From the NCBI RefSeq assembly GCF_020382885.2, contig NC_058498.1:19187001-19251000 (forward strand): DNA of 64,000 nt. Reading direction: 5' to 3'. Shown piece by piece: positions 41,539-54,531 of this stretch (its first letter is position 1; every line of letters starts with the position of its first letter). The notes under the pieces were generated by a model, which worked only from the letters and a program-made list of their open reading frames with translations, did no database searches and was not told where the DNA came from. The stretch comes from Scatophagus argus (lineage: Eukaryota > Chordata > Actinopteri > Scatophagidae). Made by a program: the position numbers and the translations under genes.

Positions 41539-44500
41539 TCAGAGCAGGAGGTCTGTGACTGAGGGCAGCAGCTCGGCCAACTCTGACTCTATATTGGCTG
41601 TCTGAGTGACAGGGTTTCCACGGAGATCAAGGCGCTTCAGCTTAGGGCAGGAGGCCAATGGCTGAAGATCTGCCAATGTAGAGATTTCTGTGCATTTGAG
41701 TTAATGAAAAAGCCTTCCTGTGTGCCGTGGTGAGTAACGTTAGTAGCAATTACTAGAATCAGACAGGACACACATATTCCCAACACTGGTGCAAAAGTTA
41801 TATCCACATGACAAATATGACGCTGGTATATTAATTCGTTTTTTCTAAATATAAAACTTGGGAAGGCAAATTTTACATTAGAAAGGCATGCACTGTAATT
41901 GTAATTCAACAACAAAAAACTTAAGCGTAAGCAGCCTCAGTGTCATGAGCTGCAAACCACACAAACTTCTCTATTTAATGTACCAGAGAACCTGAAGGTG
42001 ATGAAGGGGAAAGTCGTCGTTGCTTAGTGTGCTTTCCTTTCATGTTGTTCGTTCTGTAAAATTGTGGCGTAGATTTTATTTATCCAAAGTTTCATGTACA
42101 AACACATTATTCATGCATTGAGCTGAAGAGTCTTGTTAGTGCAGAGATTTTCTTAACTCCATAAACACCACCCTTGTGAGCAGTCCCTCCTTTAAATCAC
42201 ACTCTTCACACACGTGAGCTGCTCGCACTGTTTAGCAGGGCTTTTTCATTGACCCTTGTGCACTCAGAGCTGATTCACACATTTCTTGAGTCACTAGCAC
42301 ACTGGCAGAGGAGTGCGCAGACACACTGGACATACATCTCTATGACACTGAAGCTAAAGAGATTAACACTGATCCAGAGCAGTCTGCTCTCTAGCATACA
42401 CACTAATGAATCTGAATTTAAGGATACTGTTATTTTTCAAGAGGACTTCCTCCAGTTTCGGCAGGTGATACACTCCTTCAAGGTTTTCTATGGAGTTGTT
42501 ATCAGCCTCCAAGACCTGAAAGTGTGAAGAAATATTAATCATGTCTCAGGGAAAAAAAGTAATCAATATCTTTCCTCCTGTAACTGAGGTACACACAAAA
42601 GAAGCACTGTCCATGTAGGATAGATAAATGGATTTGAATTGCAGCTTTATTACCTCCAGGCACTGGAGCATGGCAAACTGAGGAGGCAGCCGCTGTAGCT
42701 GATTGGAAGACAGATTGATGTGAGTAACCAATAACAGCTGGTCCAGGTGGCACAAGGTGGTCAGGTTCTGTTAGAAAAAACAAAAACAAATAAACGAAAA
42801 CAAAATTCATGTCATGATAAGCACACAGAATTTCTTTTTCTAATTCTGACCCAACCTTGTCAGAAATACTGAAGACGCGCACTTCAGCATACTCCATTTT
42901 CAGGATTGTGTTTTCAATCATAAACTTGCTGCACAAGTCACTGTAATATGCAGAGCGCATGGAATCCACTTCCTGAGGGAGAAAATAAGAGCGTTTCAGG
43001 CAGTGATCCACATATCTTTTCTGGTCAGTGTCATACGCCGTACATGGCTGCTACTCACTTTGAGTGTTTGGAAATGAGCAAGCGTCTCCTTTTCATATCC
43101 CAGAGGGTCTAGTGCCCTCATCAGGAGGATGATGGTCAGTAAGCACCCTGCCAAGTTAAGCAGAGCGTTTCACTGGCTATACGAAAACATCATGTATTTA
43201 TGTGATGTTGGTCATTAGGTTCAGTAAAGAACAAGGAGTAGTGCGTATGTAATGCATTTTAAAGCACTTACACTTATTGAGCGGCTCCAGTTCTTGTAGC
43301 TGGTTACATGACTGGAGCTCAGACTGCAACACTGACGTCTTCTCTACTGAGAGCTCACTCCTACAGAGAAAGATCACACTCAGACTTTACTCCTACAAAC
43401 CTCTACAATATGCTGCTATTGTTCCAAAGACAATACCTGAATAGTTCCTGATCGGTGGCAGAATCCCGACACCAGCTCTCAGTCCGACCTTTTGGAGTTA
43501 AAAATTTACAGTGTAAGGAAGCTGAAGGAAATAAACATTAGTACAGATTATACGTAAAGAAGCATGATATGTGTCACCTGTGTACAGAGCACAGTCTCTG
43601 TGAGTGTGTTTTTCAGTCCAGTGCACAGTCAGATTGTGTTCATTTGTGATGTCGCTTATCGTTCCAGGAGGGAGATTGCAGGTCTGAACCAAGGTTAAGG
43701 TTACAAAAAAAAGGAGAAAATGTCCACAAGTAAAAAGGTAGAGTTTGAGTCCAACAAAAATTGGCCACCTTTGAATGACACCTACCATGGCCAATGATGT
43801 AGGTGTACAGAGAAAATCCATGGCTCATTTCCATCCCCATACTGCAGCCTGACAGGGCTGGGCAGTACAACTAAATATCACAAATATAACTAAATATAAC
43901 ATCCTTTACACAATGGCAAAACAGACATTAGCCTTTAGGCTTTGGTGAATTCATTTAGATTTTCACAAACCAGTAAAACATCCATACTGATGAGCATTCT
44001 GCTTTCCTTGGAATAATACTGTTTTAAACAAAACAGGATTAAGACTAAAATTTAAAGATGAGATAATCAGGTCACGCCTGAGACAAAAGTAGCTTAGACT
44101 GCAGGTTGATGCAACACCTTGAGATCATAAACGGTCCCTCAATGTGTCTGGACACAGCTGCACCTGCTGTCGCCATGCAGTATTAACATGGAATTATGAA
44201 TATATGGATATGAATGAATACAGATGAACTTCTAACAGCTACTTAGCTTGCATATTAACATTCATTTCCATGACAACTGAACAAACTGCTTCCATCGATG
44301 TATACTGTGTGATATTACTGAAAGTACTGGAGCTGGGACTGTCAAAATGTTAACATCCTCGATTACATGTCAATTAGAGAAACTTTCTTTTCATTCAACT
44401 TACAATATCTTTCCTGAATGAAACCGCTATTATTTGCTAGCTTCACTACACAGGAGTCTTTTGTCTTAAGATACTTGTACAGCACCTGTCTTTCTCACTA

Positions 44501-47500
44501 AAACTGGTATTCTCTGTTTCACTGTGCCGCAGCAAGTTAGACAGGCTTGGAAAAAACCATGACAGGAAGTCCCACTGCACATCTGTGGCACAGGTAACAA
44601 CAATAAGCACATACCATAGCATCTTATCACCATGTGGTATGTGAAGAATGACGGAAACAGAATGTTAAACTAGCATCCTGTTCGATCAGCAGCACAGCAC
44701 ACAGTGTCAATCAATAACAGTGTTTGTGGCAATAACCAGCCAATGGAAAGGGATACCCAGACGGGGCTGTGTTTAAAGCGTGGGTGGACACTCCTCCACT
44801 CCACTCTCTGAGGCTGACCATCGAGCACCAGCAGCAGGCCGACAGACTGTGCCTAACAGAGCAGAGGAATAAAAAGAGATCACATATCAAACAAATTACA
44901 GTAATGAGAAACACACATTTTTCGACACTGAGCTCTCTTTTTCAAAACTGATCACTTAGGCAGCACCGCTGCAGTGGAAACAAAGTCTTCTTTGCTTTGA
45001 CAGAAAATACATTCAGTGACCTCATCTTTCAAATTTCATCAACTGTTTACTCACTCACTCAAACTACCACATCCCTGTGTAGTTACAGTCCAGTTTGCAA
45101 ATTAACATATAATAATAATAAGATATAAAGAGGGCCTGAAGTGAGATATGGATGAGAACTTGTGGTCAAATGCAGAAGAAAGGGTTGACAAGCACTCTGT
45201 ACATTTGAATCAACAGCTACCCCACACATGACTGTACAGTGAATACGTAACTTTTTTTTGCATTTTCATATTACATCTTATATTACTCAGACTTAAATAA
45301 AAATTAAAGCCTTCTGAAGTATATTGCAGCACTTCTCACAGAATAGATATGGTTTGAAGCATATTGTTAATGTTGTCTGTTTTCTTGAGCTTTTCACACA
45401 TACACTATATGGACAATGACCACTACACCAACAGGGACTTTAATGACATTGCATTCTAAATACATAGATATTAATATCCTGGTGCCCCCCTTTGCAGCTA
45501 TAAGAGCGTTTGCTCTTCTGGGAAGGCTTTCCACAAGATGTGTGCATCTGTGGAAAGTTGTGCCCATTTGTGCAGTTGGACCAGAAGGCCTGGCTCACAA
45601 TCTCCGTTCCAGTTCATCCCAAAAGTGTTGGATGGGGTTGAGGTCAGGTCTCTGTGTGGGCCTGTCAAGTTCTTCCACAGCAAACCAGCCATGTCTTTAT
45701 GGACTTTGCTTTGTGCACTGGAGCACAGTCATGCTGGAATAGAAAAGGTTCTTCACCAAACTGCTGCCACAAAGTTGGAAGCATAGGATTGTCCAACATG
45801 TCTTGGTATGCTGAAGCATTAAGATTTCCCTTCACTGGAAGTAAGGGGCTGAGTCCGACCTCTGAAAAACAGCCCCATCCCACACCTCAAGTCAATAATG
45901 AAGAGGTGTGTTCCAGTACTTTTGTCCATATAGTGTAACTACAGTGACTGTGTGTTGGGCTCTGAGCACTTACAAAAAGCAGGTGACCTGCACTCAATAC
46001 TGCACTTGAATACATCCTGCATAGACACAGGTGTAGTACTGAAACTACTGCTTTGTTAAAGTACTGCTCACACTGCACCTCCTGTGTTATTATATTGCAA
46101 ATTACAACAACCCGTGGAGAAAAAGTGTCATTTTTTTATTGCAATCAAACTGAATAAAAAAACTAAATGAAAAACTACTTTAAAGAACACAGTGACAAAC
46201 ATGGTAATGCCACCAGTGGTATATAGGTACCAGTAATATATTTTAGGCCATTCCCTTATAAATGACAAATAAATCTTTTGCTAGACATAGGTTTCCAGTG
46301 TTCTGGGAAAAAAACAAAGAAGCACAGGAAGCTGCATTTTAGACACAAGATAACTGTTGTGCTGAGCAGCATGTTGGTAAACAGAACCGTGTTTAGAGTT
46401 ATGAAGAAGTGAACTCAGTACTGAAAAATGCGCCTAACCACAAAAATGCATTTCATGGAAGTAAGTGAAAATGCTTACATTAACGGGCCTCGAGAAGGCA
46501 ACGGCCACTCTCTCTTCAACCCGACTGACATACACACAGCTTATCATCTCCTCACGTTCCGCTGGAAAAAAGACACAAAGCTCATGTTTGCTATAAGACT
46601 GTGCAAATATTTGCATGTGCAGAAAAACTGGAATATACTTTCATAAATATTTGTACACACAGACACAATTACAGATGGACATACCTCTGCCTAGCAACCA
46701 GCGGTAGTAGAACCAAGCACTTTGGTCGTTGGGGTCAGTGAAGAAAGCATTTTGAACAAGTTCATATTCTGAAAAAAATGGCATGGTTCCCACATATTCT
46801 TAAACAAAAAATTGAAAATAAAAACATAAAAGTCTTTTTAACGATTTTCCAGGCCCACATCTCTAAAATTCAAGGACCTGGTGTTGCATAGTTGGAGAAG
46901 CAGATCAAGGTTAATTACTGTAATAGCACTGATAATTTTTGTAATGAAGAGCAGCAAATTTAACAGAAGCTCGCAGATAACAATTAAAGAGAGCAGCATG
47001 AATGTGTGAAAGCTCAATTGTGCTTTGTTGCAGTGATGGCAGAAAACTGTGGGCAACAAACATGCACACGTAGCCTATTTACTAATGTAGTAATAAAAAA
47101 AAAAGGCCAAAGAATTTCCGTTTTTACACAAAATAAAATTCAAGCATGTTCAATGCCCCACGTCTGCTTATGTCTAAACTTCATAAACTTTCAAGAGCAC
47201 CTTAAAGTGGGTGTAGTTGGAGATAACACTCAACAAAAATGCACATTTTTGTTTTTCACAAGTTAAAGTGAAAGACTGAAGACTTCTTGTGCCCATAGAT
47301 TTTAAGCACAAATTTGTCAAAATCCATTAGTGAGTGCTTCTCCTTTGCCAAGATAATCTATCAACCTGACAGGTGTGGCACATAAAGGTGCTGATCAAAC
47401 AACATGATTTTGATTTTCTTGTCAGAGTAACAGCCCACATTATTAAAATAGGCAGTTTTTTCACACATTACAGTGCCAGAAATGTCACAATTTTTGAGGG

Positions 47501-49871
47501 AATTTCAAACAGAGCTGTTACCTGTGGATTTAATGTTAATTTCACTACAGTTTGGCACTACAACCAAATGATGTATCAGCTGTCCAGGTGGCTCTTCTCA
47601 GAAGATCATACAGGTGAAAGTCTGGTTGGATGTAGTGCCAACTTCTCTGAAATGGAGACAGCTTATGGTAATGAAATGAACAGTGAATTCACGGTCGACA
47701 GCTCTGGTGCAGCCAGCACACTCCCTCAAAACTCATAACGTCTGTGGAATTGTGTTTTGTGATAAACTGCACAAAGGAGAAGTGCTTGATAATACTGATT
47801 TAAAAAAAAAAAATCTGCAAGAAATCTGACAGAAAATTGAGTGTCCAATTCAAATGCTGGGAGTGAAATAAAAGTGATACATTTATATTTGTGTAAAGGT
47901 ATTGAATTGCACATCAGGTATCACTCGTTAAGTACAACTACTTACAGTCACTATAAAGCCTCAGGCTGCCACCTGTCTGCAGCTTTTAAGTATTGCTGAC
48001 TGCACAACCTGGCCATTTATTGGAGTTTTCGTCATGTTTACCTTTGAGGAGTTGCTCCTCGCAGACGCGATGAGCGTGCGTTTGTGGAGAAGGCGGAGGG
48101 GAGGACTGGGGAAGCTTGCGGCACGGTGACGGGGGCTCAGGAGACTCTGGATGGAGCAGTGGCAATAAGGTGCTGCGATAGTGCCAGCTGGAGTAGTTGG
48201 AGAAGTTGGAGCCAATTAGACGATCAGTAAACCCCAACTCCTGATCCACAGCAACACCAGACATCTTCACAACCATCCGGCGATAATCCCAGCAATGGAC
48301 TGGTTTATACGGGAGAATATGGTATGAGTCAGGAATAGAAATAGAGTAGTGAAATACTAGGTTGAAATGAAATGACAAACAAATCATCTAAATCTATATG
48401 ATTCACACATTTCCCTTTTCCATTACTCACAATTACGGTCATCCAGGCTGAGGCAGCGATCACACAGGCTCAGCTCTCTGGCCCAGTCTGGCTGAGGCAT
48501 GCGGGCTGAGACCCAACCTCTGTGGTGCCAGCTGCCGTAGGACTTTGGGTTCACCTTCAGGCAAGACTCCAGAAATGACAACTCGGCCACATAAACCTTT
48601 TGTACTTCATCCTTGTCCCTGGAGCAGATATCAAGAAGCAAAATCTCACTTCTCCTGTCATATGGCAGGATGATAATTCCCCATTTAAGAAATGTTACAC
48701 TGAAAATCTACAATTAAAGAGAGCAATGATCTAAGCAATGATCTAACTTCTCAGTCTCCAGGTGCATTAGGATCTCTCTTCTGTAGTTCCAGAGTGTTGC
48801 AAAGTCTGGATTGGATGATAGTAGCTGCTGGGTCAGCTGGAGAGCTTCATCATCCCAAATACCCTCCTTTCTCTGCCATGTAGGAAAAAGTAAATAATGT
48901 GAAGCCAATACATGGAGCAACAAACAGGCAGGCAGATAGACAGAGAAACAGACACAGGAACAGGACATGAAAAAAATTAAAACAAAACAAAATGGAGACT
49001 GATAAATAGGCATGCCTTATTTACTCAAAATAATCACAAAGTATGACATTTCCCAAATAATGTACATTAACTGCCAAATGTAGCAGTATAAAGGATGGAT
49101 AAGGCTGGTGTTAATCTATATTAGTCCACCGCTTCATATTTTCCAGTTTGTCTGTCCTGCTGTGGTGCTCAGTACATTTGTTCCTACTGAACACACACAC
49201 GTCATTAAAAACAGGTCAAAGGTATTTATTTGCAGTTTTAAAAAAGTTTTAATTTCTTCTAACATCTGGGCTGTAACAGAAAAAAATAAAAACAATATTG
49301 GAGACTATTTTCTGTTGAGGATTAATGTACTTGCACTCCATAGCGAGTATTTAGGGAAGCTGGATGGAGTATGTGTATCTCACTCAAAATGAACTACCAG
49401 TGTGTGCTTATGATAATGAAGGGACATGTTACTCAGTGCAAGACAGTAAGATATATGAGGCTTTAGATGCACAGGCAATACTTGTGAATAGGATCAGTTC
49501 ATTGATGGTTTTTGCCATTTCATGGGATTTTTTAAATAAGAGGAATATAGATTATCACCAGCCCTATAATGTAAACTCTATGGTGAAATATGCCTTTCTA
49601 AAGAACCTTAGAAAAACAGGCATCTCGTGCAGCCACATATATCTTCAGCTTCTTCTCCCGCTCCTTTCTCTTCTCCTCCTCCTGCTGTGCTGTAGATTTA
49701 ATTTTCACTCTGCCATGCTGTCAAAATCAACAGGAAAAGAAAAATGAAAAGAAAAAAATGTAAAAAGGGAAAATGCAGTTTGCCAGGATGGTAAAAGATT
49801 ATTATAAATAATTGATTACATTATTATATACAAAACAAACACAGTATCAAAGCTGTGAATATGCTTACCAT
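41539..49871 (-). CDS. rabggta: Rab geranylgeranyltransferase (GGTase-II) alpha subunit, complete
   Basis: With RABGGTB and the Rab escort protein it adds geranylgeranyl groups to Rab C-termini in the cytosol. Sixteen coding exons in order: 49869-49871, 49607-49717, 48748-48872, 48431-48618, 48042-48299, 46685-46768, 46479-46561, 44757-44852, 43578-43683, 43437-43488, 43272-43360, 43059-43147, 42856-42972, 42654-42767, 42428-42515, 41539-41687. This gives 583 residues (human 567) with consistent phase. The N-terminus is MHGRVKIKS. Five prenyltransferase-alpha repeats are centred on W66, W110, W146, W181 and W247 (e.g. [21 protein letters not shown]). An Ig-like insert (about 260-355) and leucine-rich repeats (about 445-575, e.g. 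[18 protein letters not shown]) follow, as in the vertebrate enzyme. The initiator ATG alone forms the coding part of exon 1. A Tc1-like relic lies in the intron between exons 7 and 8. Confidence 0.94.
45403..45935 (-). mobile_element. Tc1-like transposon, internally deleted, in rabggta intron
   Basis: The 533-bp element starts CACTATATGGACAA and ends with its complement TTTTGTCCATATAGTG, flanked by TA on each side (45401-45402, 45936-45937). The minus strand at 45665-45883 encodes part of a Tc1 transposase ([18 protein letters not shown], then [15 protein letters not shown] with the second catalytic Asp region). Most of the transposase is missing, so it is non-autonomous. Its terminal repeat differs from that of the copy at 500-1655, so it belongs to a different Tc1 family. 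Confidence 0.9.
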
Positions 49872-50950
49872 CCTTTCTGTTTGTGGTGGAGACTTCCCCA
49901 AAAGATGAGCTTTCAATAGAAAGAGAGGAGTGATAATCAAAGATAGGCCTTCCAGACATTTACACGGCACAGACGTACGGAGAAGTGACAATCACAAAAC
50001 TTATGAGAAGTCCACGTTGTAAGTTCAGCCGCTGATCATCAGGCATATATGTTCAGCCCTGAGTAATGTTAAAACACTGAACACAAACAACATAAAGTGT
50101 TAAGATAGCTTGCTAATTAAGCATGCTAATTGCTCAGTTGATACTAAACAGACTGGGATGGGCTCAATCACAGCTCATTCAAATCGGCAGAGAACAGCAA
50201 CCTGCGATAGAAAACACGTTTTTATCATAGCTGAGCACTGAACGACGCATTATTTATCCCATAAAACACCGACCTGTTTTGGCGCTGGGCTTGTTTTACG
50301 TTTTTCAGAATGCAGTTTGATTTGTCATGTCACTACCAGGATGAACCAGGACGACTACAATTTCACTTCCGTCTCGTGTAAATTACGTCACGGCCGGGAT
50401 GTTTTGTGGCTCTTCACTGTAGGGAAATAGCACAGAAAAACTAGGCAGTTGTATGAAGGTACGTGGCCAAGGCCGATCGAGTGGTGCCAAGGCACTACAG
50501 TTAGCTGAATTATTGCTATGAGACCCCGAGCACCGATTAATGAGGTGCAAGGCATGTTTAAAAAACGTGTGTCAGAAGTATAAAATAAAATTTATACCTG
50601 ATATTGGTCTTGTGTCAGTAGCACCTCTCACATCACGGCACGTTTCATGCAGGTTCCGCAGTGCTTTTATCACACCTAGCCCCACCAATCCTCAGGCACA
50701 TTTCATATTTTCTAGGTGAGTGAATTTCAAACAACGGCAGGTAGAACGTGTTAATATTGTAGCGTGTGTGTTTTCGACTTGTTCACGCCAGTCAAACAGT
50801 TTAATTCCTAGGTTAGCTAAATTGCTAAAGCTAGCTTACGATTTAGCGACGTAGTCCATTTAGCGTAGGAACAGACTTGCGCGACGCACGGCGCTATAAG
50901 GGCAAACGACACGGTCCCGCCGCCTTTGTTCCCCCGTACGTGCGTACACA
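49872..50950. promoter_or_regulatory. rabggta promoter region, possibly bidirectional
   Basis: More CpG-containing than its surroundings, with a CTTCCG ETS-type site (about 50367), TTACGTCAC (CRE-like, 50383-50391) and a GC-rich stretch with many CpGs at 50880-50945. The rabggta 5' UTR lies at its left edge. The right GC-rich part could start transcription rightwards into the fragment at 51.6 kb; no exon there is proven. Confidence 0.45.
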
Positions 50951-51596
50951 CACACGCACGCACACACACACTACATTATTTTCCTTGCTATACTGTGACT
51001 TTGCTGTCCCATTCATACTCATTAGTATATTTTGAGGAACTGCGTGCTTGCAGTGGAATTACTGTGTACCATAAGATAATAAGAGTTGTCTTTTATTCGG
51101 CCAATACATTGTTTTTAATGTTTATGAACTTTAACCGCTGTTAGCCTGAAGTTGTGTAAGCTAGATGCTTACATCAATATGCTGCCTCATAGGTCAATTA
51201 AATGCTGCAAAGTATGAAAGCTAAGCCTGTCTCATCCTCTGTTTCAAAGCAGTAGGGCGGGACCCGTTCACTTATTTGTGGTGAATTTGAAAGTCAATAC
51301 ATTTAGACATTTAGATTCAGACTGAAATATCTGGTGTGTCCCTAACGCATTCACTTTTTTAAAAAAATGAAATATTATTTTAATTGTAGTAAATTTGTGA
51401 AAGGCATAGCAAAGAATGACATAAAACCAGGAATTAAATCATTACTGTTAACATCTTTATGTATAATGTCATCATTCTTCACTGTACTCATAGAAGGTAT
51501 GATCACAGCTCACCACTTAATTACTGTGAACTAAGTTGTCAGCATTTTTGTTTTAGAATCATTTATTAATTAACAGCTTATTTTTAAATCTATAGT

Positions 51597-52564
51597 TCTA
51601 CTAAAACCATGTAAAGAGGTAAATTTTTGTCCCCTTTATCCTGCTGGAGAAACCCAAAACAGCCTTGAAGTTGAAAGATTAGCATTGTTATCTGAGGTCA
51701 AGAAGAAACATAATGATAAAGTTGTCAGAGAGAAGATGGCCATGACCTTTGTGTACAGGAAGCAGGGGGTTGTCAGACGAGCCTGGTCGCTGAGTTCAAG
51801 ATCAGATGGCCTGGACTGTTCACTGTGGCAGAGATGTGAAATGCTTCTTAAATTGGCTGTAGTTGACATTTTTGTATGAAGTTTAATTTTTTTTAGTAGG
51901 TACCAATATTCTAATATGTTGTGTTTGAGGACATTGTTTTCAGTTGCAGGCAGAATTTGTGAGGATACCCACTCCCCTTGTCTCAAGGTTCTTTGAACAA
52001 CTTGACCAACACTCTGCCCAGCTCATCAAAGTGCTGAAGAAGAAAGGAGGCTCTGCAGGGAAGAAGATTAGCCTAATTTTGGCCCCTATCGCACAGGTAT
52101 GGCCCCTAATGAGTAAATATTTGTGATTTCATTGTTATTTACAAAACCTGAGCAGCAACTCATGTGTTTCTTGCAGTCACCCCACAATTAAAACACACAC
52201 AGATAGTGATCATAATTGTGTTTAGGGATCAGATGTGCTGACATTTGGAATGAGTAACTGAAAGTTTGCGACCATTTCCTGATTCACACCAAATCAAAGC
52301 CTCTTTTTTTAGGTTTATCTATAAGTGAACATTCTGAAAAGTTCAGTTTTTGATTTGAAAGAGATTTCAAAACAAAGGCAGAAGGTGTGTGAATGTAATG
52401 TTTTTTCTTTTTTTTCTTCAGTGTGAAACAGTTGAAAAGAGGAGGCAGTGCATCCTCAAAGCACTTTGTGTCTACCTCAATGAAGACCCCAGCATCCTCT
52501 TCAAAGAATATCGAGTTTGTAATTTTAGTGTCTACCTTTTATTCAATCAAATCCTGAATAATTA
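51597..52564 (+). pseudogene. Frameshifted fragment of a teleost multicopy gene family (function unknown)
   Basis: Three exon-like blocks. Block 1 (about 51597-51822) reads [17 protein letters not shown] then [11 protein letters not shown]. It continues only after a one-base frame change as [19 protein letters not shown]. Block 2 (51944-52096, acceptor TTTTCAG before it, donor GTATGG after) reads EFVRIPTPLVSRFFEQLDQ and LIKVLKKKGG. Block 3 (from about 52422) reads RRQCILKALCVYLNEDPS and runs to a stop near 52564. The order and phrases (RWP-LF, RFF-QLD, CVYLNEDP) match, from memory, the C-terminal part of a large fish family of uncharacterised proteins, some annotated as SAM-domain-like. No N-terminal part is visible. 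The frameshift and missing ends argue for a decayed copy, but an unrecognised micro-intron is possible. Confidence 0.5.
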
Positions 52565-52599
52565 ATCATGTTACTTTGTTATAATTTGCATGGAATCAG

Positions 52600-53175
52600 T
52601 TTATACACTCACCGCGCATGTTATTGGGTACACTTCTGCAAGCTATTAGATTACTATACAACAGGGGTATTCAACTAAAATTTTAAGAAGTCCAGTAAGA
52701 GAAAATTTCACCAAACGTTTTGTGTCATAGTGGTGTTTTGCATTGGCATTTTTAATGAGTGCCACGGCCTCTGAACATATGAGACACACTAGTTTTGTGC
52801 TCCCAGTGGGAGGAATGAACATAAATAAATCTGTCTATTCTGGGTTGAAAGCTCTATTTTCGCTCTACATTTTATATTACTTCGCCATTATTTTTCTCTG
52901 TCGTCTCGTGCTCACTCATCTCTCCGTCTTCTTTCCCTGTCTCCACTTACTCGTCTCTCCATCTTTCCTTCCTGTCTCCCACTCACTCGTCTCTGTCTTC
53001 TCTTCCTGTCTTTTTGTCTATCCATGTCATCTCCCTGTATCGCTTACTTCCCTTCCCACCTGTCACTCACCTCTCATCTCTGTATTCAGAGTCACACTTT
53101 TTTTACACAAATTTGATTGGCTGAGCAGCGTCACCTGGGACTTGCATGTAATTGGTCTGTAAGGTCCGCTAAACA
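52600..53175. repeat. Repeat-derived and low-complexity segment
   Basis: Starts with a short match to a common fish repeat (acactcaccgcgcatgttat, then tgggtacac). The stretch 52905-53085 consists of degenerate pyrimidine-rich reiterations of 'ctcactcgtctctccatctt' type. No coding potential is seen. Confidence 0.45.
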
Positions 53176-53194
53176 AATGGCGCAAAGACTAGAA

Positions 53195-53197
53195 AAT

Positions 53198-53230
<33 letters not shown>
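53195..53230. repeat. (TG)n microsatellite at LINE 3' end
   Basis: A TG run of about 15 units lies directly beyond the 3' end of the minus-strand LINE, a place where non-LTR elements often carry or generate simple repeats. Confidence 0.8.
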
Positions 53231-53231
<1 letters not shown>

Positions 53232-54381
53232 TGTGTAAGGTATGGGGTAGCAACAGGGGCTACAGAGGAACTCCAGAGTTCAGCAGTCTCATAGCTTCTG
53301 GGAAGAAGCTGCTCCTCAGTCTGGTGGTCCTGCTCTTGATGCTTCGCAGCCTCCTGCCTGAGGGGAGAGGGGCAAACAGTTTGTGTGAGGGGTGGGTGGG
53401 GTCCTTCATGATGCAGGAGGCCCTTTTCCTGCACCTGGAGGTGTAAATGTCTGTGGTTGTGGATAGGCTGTGTCCCACAGTCTTTTGTGCAGCTTTCACC
53501 ACCCTCTGCAGAGCCTTTTTCTCTGCTGCAGAGCAGCTGCCGTGCCACACAGTGATGCAGGAGCACAGGACGCTCTCCACCACACATCTGTAAAAGAATG
53601 TCAGGACTGAGCTCCCCAGTCCAGCACGCCTCAGCCTCCTGAGGAAGTAGAGGCGCTGGTGTGCCTTCCTGATGAGGCAGGACGTGTTGTTGCTCCAGGT
53701 GAGGTCGTCCGTTATGTGGACACCCAGGTACCTGAAGCTGGAGACCACTTCCACCGCTGTCCCTCCGATGTACAGGGGAGGAAGGGGGAGGTGTCTTCCC
53801 CTTCTGAAGTCCACGATCATCTCCTTAGTCTTCTTCATGTTGATGCAGAGGTTGTTTTCCCTGCACCAACCCCCCAGGTGTTCCACCTCCTGTCTGTAGT
53901 CGGACTCGTTGCTGTTGACGATGCGGCCAACCACAGCTGTATCATCCGCAAACTTCACGATGAGGCAGCTCGGATGTTGCGCTGAGCAGTCGTGTGTGAG
54001 CAGGGTGAACAGGAGGGGACTCAGCACACAGCCCTGGGGAGAGCCAGTGCTGAGGGTGATGGGGGAGGAGGACATATCATGGATCTTCACGGTTTGCGGC
54101 CTGTCCGTCAGGAAGTCCGAGACCCAATTGCAGAGGGTGGAGCTCAGTCCAAGAGCACTGATCTTGTGGATCAGTGTCTGTGGAATGATTGTATTAAAGG
54201 CAGATGTAAAATCCACGAAAAGAAGGCGGACATAGGAGTCTTTATTCTCTAGGTGGGTGAGAGCTGTGTGGACCACAGAAGATATGGCATCCTCTGTGGA
54301 TCGGTTCTTTCTGTGTGCATAAGGAACAGCTTCTTGTGCTATTTTAATTAAACTGTTATATAAAAGTAATCTGAAATACAA
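53231..54381 (-). mobile_element. Non-LTR retrotransposon (L2/CR1-like), 5'-truncated, with 373-residue RT ORF
   Basis: The minus-strand ORF 54381-53260 encodes the reverse transcriptase from before motif A to the C-terminus. Visible are [11 protein letters not shown] (catalytic Asp), [25 protein letters not shown] (FADD catalytic motif), FRYLGVHI and a C-terminal region with [13 protein letters not shown] and the His/Cys-rich end [17 protein letters not shown]. No stop interrupts these 373 codons, which suggests a young copy. The endonuclease domain and 5' part are absent. The 3' end (gtatggggtagcaacagggg on +) matches the shorter copy at 54831-55108. Confidence 0.85.
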
Positions 54382-54531
54382 AAGTTCGTTCTTTGGAATT
54401 CAGAAAAATCTTTTTATTTATTTTTTTTTTTATTTCATAGTTTGTTTTTGTCTTTTCTGACTCTCCTATGTAAAGGACTTACCTTTGGCATCTACAGCAT
54501 CAATGTTGAGGGAGGTGATGCCAATACTCCA

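Noticed and set aside
49108..49747. Plus-strand ORFs of 94 and 127 residues
   Set aside because: They lie in a rabggta intron and antisense to its exon 2, with no family resemblance.
53659..54252. Plus-strand ORFs of 75-108 residues
   Set aside because: Antisense shadows of the LINE reverse transcriptase.
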